Source of the DNA: Methylophilaceae bacterium 11
Lineage (GTDB): Bacteria > Pseudomonadota > Gammaproteobacteria > Burkholderiales > Methylophilaceae
Assembly (NCBI GenBank): GCA_000525025.1
Contig: JCKJ01000001.1
Span: 2,170,001-2,234,000, forward strand
DNA length: 64,000 bases
Direction of reading: 5' to 3'
In this document: piece after piece, positions 55,322 through 63,366 of the stretch
How positions within the stretch are numbered: position 1 is the stretch's first letter
Layout: each line of letters begins with the position of its first letter
Made by a program: the position numbers and the translations under genes
Notes under the pieces: generated by a model
Database searches by the model: none
Told to the model about the DNA's origin: nothing
What the model saw: only the letters and a program-made list of their open reading frames with translations

Positions 55322-57526
55322 TTAACTACCCGTAGCCAACATTTTGGCCCGCGCCACATGCAATTTTCTGTAGCTATCAATCAGGCGGTGGTGCCTGTCC
55401 AGCCCCTCCAATTGCATACTGGTCGGCGTCAAGCCAAAGAAGCGCACGCTACCGTCCACCGAACCCAGCACAGCATCCATCTTGGTATCACCAAACATGC
55501 GACGGAAGTTGACTTCATAATCGGCCAGCTCTAGCTCGTCATCCAGCACGACTTCCAGCACCACATTCAAGGCCTGATAAAACAATCCGCGTTCTAGCGT
55601 GTTGTCGTTGTATTGCAGGAAGGCACCTACCAATTCTTGCGTCTCTTCAAATTGCTGCAAGGCTAGATTTATCAGCAGCTTCAACTCCAGCACAGTGAGC
55701 TGACCCCAGGCCGTGTTCTCGTCAAACTGAATGCCAATCAGGGTGCCGATATCGCCGTAATCATCCAGTTCGTTATTCTCCAGACGGTCCAGCAGCGCTT
55801 CAAGGCTGGCATCGTCCAGTGTGTGCAGGTTCAAGATATCTGCACGGAACAACAAAGCTTTGTTGGTGTTATCCCACACCAAATCTTCTACTGGATAAAT
55901 TTCCGAATAGCCCGGCACCAGAATCCGGCAAGCGGTTGCGCCTAGCTGGTCATACACCGCCACGTACGCTTCTTTGCCCATGGCTGCCAGCATCCCAAAC
56001 ATGGTCGCTGCTTCTTCAGCGTTAGCATTCTCGCCTTTTCCTGAGAAATCCCACTCTACAAACTCATAATCAGCCTTGGCACTGAAAAACCGCCACGACA
56101 CAATGCCGCTGGAATCAATAAAGTGTTCCACAAAGTTATTCGGTTCAGTCACCGCTTCACTGGCAAAGGTCGGTTGCGGCAAATCATTCAGGCCTTCAAA
56201 ACTGCGGCCTTGCAGTAATTCGGTCAGGCTGCGTTCCAGCGCGACTTCCATACAAGGGTGCGCGCCGAACGAGGCAAACACACCGCCGGTGCGCGGATTC
56301 ATCAAGGTCACGCACATGACCGGATATTCGCCACCCAGCGAGGCATCTTTCACCAGCACCGGGAAACCCTGCGCTTCCAGCCCCTGAATGCCGGCCACAA
56401 TGCCAGGATATTTCGCCAGCACTTCTTCTGGCACATCGGGCAAGGCGATTTCGCCTTCGATGATTTCGCGTTTGACCGCGCGTTCAAAAACCTCGGATAA
56501 ACATTGCACTTGCGCTTCGACGAGCGTGTTACCGGCACTCATGCCATTGCTGACGTACAGGTTTTCGACCAGATTAGAAGGGAAATAAACCACCTCACCA
56601 TCTGACTGCCGTACATAGGGCAGCGAACAGATACCGCGCTCGGCATTGCCAGAATTGGTATCGATCAGGTGCGAGCCACGCAGCTCACCATCAGGGTTGT
56701 AAATCTCCAAGCAGTAGTCGTCCAGAATCTCTTTCGGCAGCGCATCTTTACGGCCCGGCTTAAACCAGCGCTCGTTCGGATAATGCACAAATTCGGCATT
56801 GGCAATCTCTTCGCCCCAATACGACCCGGCATAAAAATGGTTGTTACTCAGCCGCTCGATATACTCACCCAAGGCCGACGCCAGCGCACTTTCCTTGGTC
56901 GATCCTTTTCCGTTAGTGAAGCACATCGGCGAATGCGCATCACGGATATGCAACGACCACACATTGGGCACAATATTGCGCCACGAAGCGATTTCAATCT
57001 TGATGCCCAGACTCGCCAGCAAACTAGACATATTGGCGATGGTTTGTTCCAGGGGTAAGTCTTTGCCGGTAATGTAAGTGCGCGTGTCGGCAGATGGATT
57101 CACCATCAGCAAGGCCTGCGCATCTTCGTCCAGGTTAGCGACTTCTTCAATAATGAAATCCGGCGCGGCTTGCACTACTTTCTTGACCGTACAACGGTCA
57201 ATGGAACGCAAAATCCCCTGGCGGTCTTTGTCGGAGATATCAGAAGGTAACTCGACCTGAATCTTAAAAATCTGCTTGTAGCGGTTTTCCGGGTCCACCA
57301 CATTGTTGTGCGACAGGCGGATATTGTCGGTAGGAATATTGCGCGTGTTGCAGTACAACTTTACAAAATAAGCCGCACACAAAGCCGATGAAGCTAAAAA
57401 GTAATCGAACGGGCCAGGCGCCGAGCCATCACCTTTATAGCGGATAGGCTGATCGGCAATCACCGTGAAGTCATCGAACTTGGCTTCAAGACGTAGCTTA
57501 TCGAGAAAGTTGACTTTAATTTCCAT
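55322..57526 (-). CDS. OsmC-YcaO fusion protein
   Basis: A 734-residue cytosolic protein. Residues ~1-135 are an OsmC-like peroxiredoxin fold (SSALCAAYFVKLYCNTRNI, with two cysteines of the OsmC type); ~190-560 are a YcaO ATP-dependent domain with its motifs GKGSTKESALASALGEYIER (~205-224) and VQCLSEVFERAVKRE (~337-351); the tail is helical, TPR-like. YcaO enzymes phosphorylate amide backbones; E. coli YcaO assists RimO in methylthiolation of ribosomal protein S12. The OsmC fusion suggests control by peroxide or thiol state, which is inference. No peptide precursor gene is nearby, so a RiPP role is less likely. Confidence 0.9.
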   Translation of the reverse strand: MEIKVNFLDKLRLEAKFDDFTVIADQPIRYKGDGSAPGPFDYFLASSALCAAYFVKLYCNTRNIPTDNIRLSHNNVVDPENRYKQIFKIQVELPSDISDKDRQGILRSIDRCTVKKVVQAAPDFIIEEVANLDEDAQALLMVNPSADTRTYITGKDLPLEQTIANMSSLLASLGIKIEIASWRNIVPNVWSLHIRDAHSPMCFTNGKGSTKESALASALGEYIERLSNNHFYAGSYWGEEIANAEFVHYPNERWFKPGRKDALPKEILDDYCLEIYNPDGELRGSHLIDTNSGNAERGICSLPYVRQSDGEVVYFPSNLVENLYVSNGMSAGNTLVEAQVQCLSEVFERAVKREIIEGEIALPDVPEEVLAKYPGIVAGIQGLEAQGFPVLVKDASLGGEYPVMCVTLMNPRTGGVFASFGAHPCMEVALERSLTELLQGRSFEGLNDLPQPTFASEAVTEPNNFVEHFIDSSGIVSWRFFSAKADYEFVEWDFSGKGENANAEEAATMFGMLAAMGKEAYVAVYDQLGATACRILVPGYSEIYPVEDLVWDNTNKALLFRADILNLHTLDDASLEALLDRLENNELDDYGDIGTLIGIQFDENTAWGQLTVLELKLLINLALQQFEETQELVGAFLQYNDNTLERGLFYQALNVVLEVVLDDELELADYEVNFRRMFGDTKMDAVLGSVDGSVRFFGLTPTSMQLEGLDRHHRLIDSYRKLHVARAKMLATGS

Positions 57527-57695
57527 GGGAGCTTATTCCAAGTATGCTGCAAAAAATGCTGAGGGCGCTATTATCCCCCACAACGCCAGTGCCGTGTAAT
57601 ACATTGATGCTTTACACAAACGCTAGCGCATAAGAAGAAATGGCTAGAAAATCTTCTGGGGCAATTGGTTCTAGCAGGCGTACAACTTTTGCTGC

Positions 57696-58364
57696 CTAGC
57701 TGTGCTTTTGACACAAAACAGAGTCGTTTTGATTAGAGATTTTGTTCATTATTTCTTGCAGCATGTTTGCAGCCATATAGCCTGCGCTAATGGTTTTAAT
57801 TTCCCCATGATCCTCTAAAAGCAGCGCTGGAAAACTAGATATTCCAAAAGTGTGTTTGACTGTCTTGAAATGATTCTCCGTTTCTAATTTAATTTCCTCA
57901 CTATTAAACATAGTTAAAATCAAATCATCATTAACTGGATAGCCCTCTAAGGCAAATGTGTTGGATATTATTTTTACCAGCTCGCTTGGGCTTGTCACAT
58001 CTTTACCATCCACATAAAAACCATGCTGAATAGCTCTAAATATCTTAAGTATACTAATACCGGTATTCATCTTAATTGCTGTGACGAGTGCTCTACAAGC
58101 TGGCCCAGAATCATAGACGAACCCTTCTCTTGCCATTAACGCTTCTCTGTTAAATGGCAGACCACTTATGGCCTCTACTTTTGACCAGTGCATCAATCTA
58201 AACCGCTTGCCGGCATCATCTAGCACTTTATTCGATCCAGCGCTTAGCCCACCCACCACTATTTCCAAAGAGATCTCTGGATTCACCTCCATTAATTCCG
58301 CCATTTCTTTGCTAAAGCCATAGCACCATGAGCACATTGGGTCGGCTACATAAATCAATTTCAT
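57696..58364 (-). CDS. DsbA-family thioredoxin-fold protein (FrnE-like)
   Basis: A 222-residue protein with C11-S12-W13-C14 right after the first beta strand and an inserted helical domain, as in DsbA/FrnE-type oxidoreductases. There is no signal peptide, so it is cytosolic and resembles FrnE/2-hydroxychromene isomerase relatives rather than periplasmic DsbA. It is the last gene of a leftward run with a tautomerase and an SDR, suggesting stress or electrophile metabolism. Confidence 0.85.
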   Translation of the reverse strand: MKLIYVADPMCSWCYGFSKEMAELMEVNPEISLEIVVGGLSAGSNKVLDDAGKRFRLMHWSKVEAISGLPFNREALMAREGFVYDSGPACRALVTAIKMNTGISILKIFRAIQHGFYVDGKDVTSPSELVKIISNTFALEGYPVNDDLILTMFNSEEIKLETENHFKTVKHTFGISSFPALLLEDHGEIKTISAGYMAANMLQEIMNKISNQNDSVLCQKHS

Positions 58365-58420
58365 TTCTCATCCTTTCTTGGAGTAGCTGGATACGCTTTT
58401 ACATATCCAGCTTTTTTAGA

Positions 58421-58624
58421 TTAATGACCTCTAAGGCGTCTGGCTGTGGTTGTTTCACCAGCGACTCCCCAGTTATCCGTTTCAACTTCGTCGATAATCA
58501 CGAAAGTGGTAGCGGGGTCTTTATTCAGAACTTTTACAACGAGGTCAGTAGCACCTTGAATGAGCTCAGCCTTCTGTTTTGGAGTTACACCTTCTTTGGT
58601 TACCTTGATATTGATGTATGGCAT
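58421..58624 (-). CDS. 4-Oxalocrotonate tautomerase-family protein
   Basis: A 67-residue tautomerase subunit. After Met removal the catalytic Pro1 is exposed (PYINIKVTKEG), and TFVIIDEV plus NWGVAG near 46-59 fit the family, including the VIIDEV strand of the DmpI/YwhB-like group. ATG 58624 follows AAGGA at six bases; the upstream frame extension would bury Pro1 and is rejected. Confidence 0.9.
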   Translation of the reverse strand: MPYINIKVTKEGVTPKQKAELIQGATDLVVKVLNKDPATTFVIIDEVETDNWGVAGETTTARRLRGH

Positions 58625-58655
58625 GATTATTCCTTTCAATCATTGAATCAAAAAA

Positions 58656-59387
58656 CTACCATTTACCTGAGCTGCTACCACCGTCTACTGGAAGCACGAT
58701 ACCCGTTGTAAATTGCGCATCTGCCAGATACATCACAGCATCCACAATATCTTTAGTGGTGCCCATTTTATTTGATGGATGTAAGGCCTTTAAGAAAGGA
58801 TGGTTTTCTATGGAGTGCATAGGCGTATCTATAATGCCAGGCGCCACAGAGTTAACCTGAATATTGAATGGTGAAAGCTCCAATGAAAGCGCTTTAGTAG
58901 CGTGATCTATACCGCCTTTGATTAAAATAGCCAATGAAGCCGGCACATTGATATTAGGCTGAATCGCTACACTGGCAGTGATGTTCACAATATGCCCTGA
59001 TTTGTTTTCAGACATATGCGCAGCAGCTTCACGACTTGGGTAAAAAAACCCTTTTAAATTGGTGTCGATAAGTTGGTTTACATCTTCATCTGTATAAGCA
59101 GTAATGGGCTTAGCAATAAATACACCTGCATTGTTAATAAGGATATCCACTTTGCCAAACCTAGCTTTAGCTTGGCTGAATAATTCTTTTGCAGTATCGG
59201 GTTTTGAAATATCACCCGCTACGCCTACAAAGTGTTGTGGACTTCCTAATTTTTTTGCAGCTTCATCCAGCCGATCTTGGGTACGGCCGTTCCCTACCAC
59301 GTGATAGCCTCTTTTCAAATAAGCCTCTGCCAGTGCAAAGCCAATACCGCTTGAAGCACCTGTAATCACTACTGTTTTTGTGTCCAT
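58656..59387 (-). CDS. SDR-fold protein with Ala in place of catalytic Tyr
   Basis: A 243-residue Rossmann protein with TGASSGIG and NNAG, but the Tyr-x3-Lys position reads A-I-L-I-K in NVPASLAILIKGGID: the tyrosine is alanine, while lysine and a nearby serine remain. Similar Tyr-less SDRs exist, so this is a natural subgroup rather than a frameshift. It is divergent from the LysR gene at 59525 and heads a leftward run with the tautomerase and DsbA-like genes. Confidence 0.86.
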   Translation of the reverse strand: MDTKTVVITGASSGIGFALAEAYLKRGYHVVGNGRTQDRLDEAAKKLGSPQHFVGVAGDISKPDTAKELFSQAKARFGKVDILINNAGVFIAKPITAYTDEDVNQLIDTNLKGFFYPSREAAAHMSENKSGHIVNITASVAIQPNINVPASLAILIKGGIDHATKALSLELSPFNIQVNSVAPGIIDTPMHSIENHPFLKALHPSNKMGTTKDIVDAVMYLADAQFTTGIVLPVDGGSSSGKW

Positions 59388-59479
59388 GATTTTCTCCTAA
59401 TGTAAGTTTGGTTGATCATCTACTCACAATTTACCTAGCAAGTGATGATGAAACGTACTTTACCTTTGCATTAAAAGTA

Positions 59480-59498
59480 GATAAATACTATATTTATC
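59480..59498. promoter_or_regulatory. Candidate LysR operator
   Basis: GATAAATA-CTA-TATTTATC is a dyad with 8-bp perfect arms between the divergent SDR and LysR genes, 27 bases before the LysR start. It is the clearest of the three LysR dyads in the window. Confidence 0.55.
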
Positions 59499-59524
59499 AA
59501 ATTATTTATTACATGGTGGAATAT

Positions 59525-60436
59525 ATGAAAAGACAATTTGATGCTGTGTTACTGGGGAGTATTGAGCTGTTCTGTCTGGCGGCAGAACTGAAAAGCTTTA
59601 CCGCAGCGGCGAATGCAGCAGGCGTTACACCAGCTGCTGTAAGTAGATCCATCACCCGGCTGGAAGAAAGATTAGGAGTACGTTTGTTTGTTAGAACGAC
59701 TCGACACATCAGGCTGACAGAATCTGGAGAGCTATATTTTCATCACTGCAAAGACGCATTGACTCAGTTAATGGAAGCAGAAACTGCGGTTGCTGGGCAG
59801 CAAATAAACCCTGCCGGCACTATAAGAATCAGCCTGCCAACTACCTACGGCCACTATAGAGTCTTGCCTATATTGGCTGATTTCAGAACCCATTATCCGA
59901 ACATCCAATTTGAGCTACATATCACCAATAGAAATATCGATTTTTTGGAAGAAGGCTTTGATTTGGCAGTCAGAGGGCGAACACCTCCCGACTCAAACTT
60001 TATCTCAAGAAAAATAGAGGATGCAAAATTGGTAGTAGTCGCTACACCACAATATCTATCTCAAAAAGGACAGCCTCAAAAACTGGAGGACTTAGCCGAT
60101 CACGATTGCATACAATTTGAATTACCGAGCACTGGCCGCCCAATACCCTGGCTTTTTTACAAAGACTCAATTGAGCACGAGATTTTGACAAATGGAAGCT
60201 ATCGTTGCTCAGAAGATATATTGGGTGGCGTAACCCTCGCTAAGTCTAGTGCCGGCCTATTTCAAACCTACCACTATGTAGTTGAAAAAGAGTTGGAAAA
60301 TGGCACATTAGTGGAGGTACTGAAAGAATTTTCTGGGAGAGCTCGCCCTTTTAATTTGATGTACCCACACGGTAAGTTTCTCTCAATTAAGGTAAGAACA
60401 CTGATTGATTTTATAATGAATAGACTCGGTGTTTAA
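59525..60436 (+). CDS. LysR-family transcriptional regulator
   Basis: A 303-residue regulator with helix-turn-helix FTAAANAAGVTPAAVSRSITRLEE split near 24-47 and the usual effector domain. ATG 59525 is chosen: GGTGGA lies just upstream and the length is typical; ATG 59513 and TTG 59408 lack ribosome sites. It likely controls the divergent SDR-tautomerase-DsbA run. Its 3' end overlaps the convergent LysR gene by four bases. Confidence 0.9.
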   Translation: MKRQFDAVLLGSIELFCLAAELKSFTAAANAAGVTPAAVSRSITRLEERLGVRLFVRTTRHIRLTESGELYFHHCKDALTQLMEAETAVAGQQINPAGTIRISLPTTYGHYRVLPILADFRTHYPNIQFELHITNRNIDFLEEGFDLAVRGRTPPDSNFISRKIEDAKLVVVATPQYLSQKGQPQKLEDLADHDCIQFELPSTGRPIPWLFYKDSIEHEILTNGSYRCSEDILGGVTLAKSSAGLFQTYHYVVEKELENGTLVEVLKEFSGRARPFNLMYPHGKFLSIKVRTLIDFIMNRLGV

Positions 60437-61344
60437 TATGCATCTGGAGAAGGTATCACGAGGTTCTTTTCCAAATACTCAATCAGTACTTTGGTTTTAG
60501 TCGGCAAATGTCGGCGTGATGGGTAAACCGCATATAGCGTTTGATCTCTACCCGGAGCAAACTCAGGTAAAGCAAGGACAAGTTCTCCGGCTTGTAATTC
60601 TTTATGTGCTTGCCAATAGCAAATCATGCCAATGCCTAAACCATCTTTAACTGCTTCTATTAATGCTTCACTATAGTTGGTTTGAAAACTGCCACTGACG
60701 CGCTGGTGTATGGTTTTTCCACCCACTTTAAACTCCCAGTTGTAGTGCTCATTCAATACAATGCAATTATGCATGGCTAGATCCTCTGGTGAAGTTAAAG
60801 GAGGTGCGTTATCTAGATACTCTTTTGTTGTGCAAAGCACTTCTGGGGATGGCCCCAGTTTTTTTGCCACAAGGGTCGAGTCGCTCATCTGAGCACCGCG
60901 GATAGCTAAATCAATGCCTTCCGCCACAATATCTAGCACCTTGTCGGAAAGCTCAAAGCTTATTTTTATTTTTGGATACCTCTTCAAAAACTTTAATATC
61001 AGTGGCATTAAATAAAGCCTAGCAAATGAAGCAGATGCAGTGATGCGTATTAGTCCCGCAGGCTCAGTTTTTTCACCCCAATCCATTTCATAATCGTCAA
61101 CGGTTTCTAACAAATGCTGTGCTTGCGAATACAGCCGAAGGCCTTCGTCCGTGTGCTGAATGGTTCGGGTAGTCCGATGAAACAACCGTGCACCAAAATC
61201 CTTTTCGATTTGGGTTAATCGCTTACTAATCACGCCCGGTGTTGTTTGGTTGAGCGTAGCAACTAGCGTTAGACTTTTCTTCTCAAAAATTTGTACAAAT
61301 ATCCGTAAATCATCTAAAGAATTAAACAATTTAGCCTCGCTCAT
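60433..61344 (-). CDS. LysR-family transcriptional regulator
   Basis: A 303-residue LysR protein with helix-turn-helix LTLVATLNQTTPGVISKRLTQIE split near 22-44. ATG 61344 is preferred to TTG 61353, which sits at the ribosome site. It is divergent from the NTF2-like and PNPOx-type genes at 61437-62488 and probably regulates them. It is related to, but clearly distinct from, the LysR encoded convergently at 59525. Confidence 0.9.
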   Translation of the reverse strand: MSEAKLFNSLDDLRIFVQIFEKKSLTLVATLNQTTPGVISKRLTQIEKDFGARLFHRTTRTIQHTDEGLRLYSQAQHLLETVDDYEMDWGEKTEPAGLIRITASASFARLYLMPLILKFLKRYPKIKISFELSDKVLDIVAEGIDLAIRGAQMSDSTLVAKKLGPSPEVLCTTKEYLDNAPPLTSPEDLAMHNCIVLNEHYNWEFKVGGKTIHQRVSGSFQTNYSEALIEAVKDGLGIGMICYWQAHKELQAGELVLALPEFAPGRDQTLYAVYPSRRHLPTKTKVLIEYLEKNLVIPSPDAY

Positions 61345-61436
61345 TTTTTCCAAATAAGCACAAATAATATTCTATATCTTGCATTTATTTCAATTTAAAA
61401 ATAAGTCAAGATGACGCATCAATGGAGGATATCCCT

Positions 61437-61805
61437 ATGTCAGTGACAAATATGAGTGATTACGAAGCGATTACTGGTTTAATTCAACATTATATTAATG
61501 GCGCAATTTCTGGCAAAGGCAGTGACATGAAACCTGCTTTTCACGATGATGCAACGATTTTTGGCTATGTCGGCCCTGACTTGTTTGCAGGGCCTATTCA
61601 AGGGCTATATGATTGGAACGATACGAACGGACCTGCTAAAAACTTGATCTTTCATATTGCGAGCATGGATATTGTCGGCACTATTGCCAGCGTGCGCGTA
61701 GAAACTGATGACTGGACCGGGCACAGATTCACAGATTTTTTTAACGTTTTAAAGTTAGATGGGGAATGGAAAATCATGAATAAGATTTTTCATTTACATC
61801 AGTAG
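61437..61805 (+). CDS. NTF2-like / lumazine-binding-type protein, 122 aa
   Basis: A small cone-fold protein of the NTF2/SnoaL superfamily, probably a dimer with a ligand pocket; YINGAISGKGSDMKPAFHDDATIFGY (split, ~18-43) and DGEWKIMNKIFHLH at the end are characteristic of the putative lumazine-binding group. ATG 61437 follows TGGAGGA at seven bases, so ATG 61422 is rejected. It pairs with the PNPOx-type gene 29 bases on. Substrate unknown. It is not closely similar to the Cds6-type domains of the barrel proteins. Confidence 0.83.
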   Translation: MSVTNMSDYEAITGLIQHYINGAISGKGSDMKPAFHDDATIFGYVGPDLFAGPIQGLYDWNDTNGPAKNLIFHIASMDIVGTIASVRVETDDWTGHRFTDFFNVLKLDGEWKIMNKIFHLHQ

Positions 61806-61834
61806 TTTTTTCAACATACTAATTGGGGAAAATA

Positions 61835-62488
61835 ATGGCATCACTCTATTCAGCTGAACACCGTGCGTTACAAGAAGAATTCAATACAACAAAATTAGCT
61901 AATTTACTGGATAACGGTTGGATACATGAAAAAATATCTGACGATGAAAATAAATTCATCAGTAGCCGAGACATGTTTTTTCTTTCCACGGTAGATCCGC
62001 ATGGCATGCCAACCGTATCTTACAAAGGCGGCCCTACTGGTTTCGTAAAAGTGTTGGATGAAAGTACTTTGGTATTCCCCGGCTTTGATGGAAATGGCAT
62101 GTTTTACTCGGTGGGCAATATAGAAGCGCAGCATAAAGTGGGTATGCTCTTCATTGATTTTGAAACCCCTCATAGAGTGCGCGTACAAGGCACTGCTGAG
62201 TTGGTGAGAGAGCATGAGCTGCTGACTGAATACACTGAGGCAAAGTATTTGATCATGATCAAAGTCACTAAAATTTGGGTTAACTGCCCACGCTATATTC
62301 ACAAATACAAAAAATTAGATCAATCCAAATATGTGCCAGAGCCTTGCAAGGTCACGCCCATTCCAACATGGAAGCGATTAGACATCGTTCAGGATGCTAT
62401 TACGCCAGAAGAAAAAGCCATTGCTGAATCACAAGGGCTTGTAGATATCAACGAATACGAAGCTAAGGTAAAACGTGGGGAAGGATAA
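61835..62488 (+). CDS. Pyridoxamine 5'-phosphate oxidase-like flavin protein
   Basis: A 217-residue split-barrel protein of the PNPOx-like flavin-binding superfamily. DMFFLSTVDPHGMPTVSYKGG (split, ~46-66) and the HRVRVQGTAEL strand are typical; such proteins bind FMN, F420 or haem and reduce small molecules. It lacks features of true PdxH. ATG 61835 follows GGGGAAA. Probably co-transcribed with the NTF2-like gene under the divergent LysR. Confidence 0.82.
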   Translation: MASLYSAEHRALQEEFNTTKLANLLDNGWIHEKISDDENKFISSRDMFFLSTVDPHGMPTVSYKGGPTGFVKVLDESTLVFPGFDGNGMFYSVGNIEAQHKVGMLFIDFETPHRVRVQGTAELVREHELLTEYTEAKYLIMIKVTKIWVNCPRYIHKYKKLDQSKYVPEPCKVTPIPTWKRLDIVQDAITPEEKAIAESQGLVDINEYEAKVKRGEG

Positions 62489-62606
62489 TATTTGCCCGGT
62501 ATAACAATACTTGCTCAACGTAACAATCAGAATGCCTGCTTAGGAGACTCTGTAGATCATCATATTGCAAGTATGGGTGCGGGCGTAGTTTCATTTGTCA
62601 GCTTTC

Positions 62607-62640
62607 ACAATAGGGATTGGAATTTCCATTTCCCTATTGT
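62607..62640. terminator. Terminator-like hairpin between convergent genes
   Basis: ACAATAGGGA (62607-62616) pairs perfectly with TCCCTATTGT (62631-62640), and the loop contains TGGAA/TTCCA. A short T-run (three T) follows on the plus strand. It can end the PNPOx-type gene and perhaps the convergent cupin gene. Confidence 0.6.
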
Positions 62641-62672
62641 TTAAATTAACTTCACCAATGTCTATTAAAATA

Positions 62673-63149
62673 CTAATGACGAGGGTCATCTTTAGGATTG
62701 GTGTAGGTGATTGCCCAAGGCCCGGTAGCAATAAGCTCAACAATGGTTTCTTCATCGGTTGTCCATACATAATGTGTATGACCTGTCGGCAACACAAAAC
62801 TCGAACCCGCCTTGAGTATCTCACCTTTTTTCTTATCTAAGACATTACCCATACCATTCCCCAACTTACCACTCAATACTGTAACCACCTCTGTAAATGG
62901 GTGCGTGTGTGGTGGAATAGGATAATTCTTTGGAAACTTAAGCCACGCAATGAATACCCCAGCTTTGGTAGGATCTCCAACAAGAATTGCGCTTTTGGCA
63001 CCCTTGGGTAAAATCGGTTCATCTTTCCATTGCACGGTCTCAGGCGTAAATGATTGCATGCTATCCGCATGCATTCGGCTAATTTTATCTTCCGCTAAGG
63101 CTGGCCCAGCCAACGCAAAAACGATTGCAATACTTAACATATATTTCAT
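62673..63149 (-). CDS. Periplasmic cupin-domain protein
   Basis: A 158-residue exported cupin. From ATG 63149 (preceded by GGGGA) the signal peptide is ~1-19 (SIAIVFALAGPALAE). The first cupin motif is PPHTHPFTEVVTVLSGKLGNG (split, ~73-93) and the second PTGHTHYVWTT (~115-125), which give the usual metal-binding His/Glu set. An upstream in-frame extension of 39 codons is rejected because it has no ribosome site and would bury the signal peptide. A perfect palindrome lies 58 bases upstream. Substrate unknown. Confidence 0.84.
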   Translation of the reverse strand: MKYMLSIAIVFALAGPALAEDKISRMHADSMQSFTPETVQWKDEPILPKGAKSAILVGDPTKAGVFIAWLKFPKNYPIPPHTHPFTEVVTVLSGKLGNGMGNVLDKKKGEILKAGSSFVLPTGHTHYVWTTDEETIVELIATGPWAITYTNPKDDPRH

Positions 63150-63206
63150 TTGATTCCCCATATAAATTGATGATGAAAAATTCAATTCAATCATTTGACT
63201 GAACGA

Positions 63207-63224
63207 GTATACAGAACTGTATAC
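63207..63224. promoter_or_regulatory. Palindromic operator-like site before the cupin gene
   Basis: GTATACAG-AA-CTGTATAC, 8-bp perfect arms, lies 58 bases upstream of the cupin start. The form fits a TetR- or GntR-type dimer. No regulator gene is adjacent. Confidence 0.55.
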
Positions 63225-63366
63225 ATACTGTGATATTGCTCGATTTTCAGATTGAGCAGATGCCAAATTTCATTAAATAATCCTAATGATTTTGGTGAAA
63301 ATGGTGGTCAGCACCAGCACTACTCACGAATGAAAAGCGCTGAAACGCTGACTGCGTCTCGGCGTA

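Noticed and set aside
55322-57526. RiPP biosynthesis cluster around the YcaO protein
   Set aside because: No precursor peptide, dehydrogenase, protease or exporter is adjacent; neighbours are mxaL and a DsbA-like gene.
63217-63232. LexA box (CTGT-N8-ACAG type) before the cupin gene
   Set aside because: The right half reads ACTG rather than ACAG, and the symmetric centre of the site is eight bases to the left.
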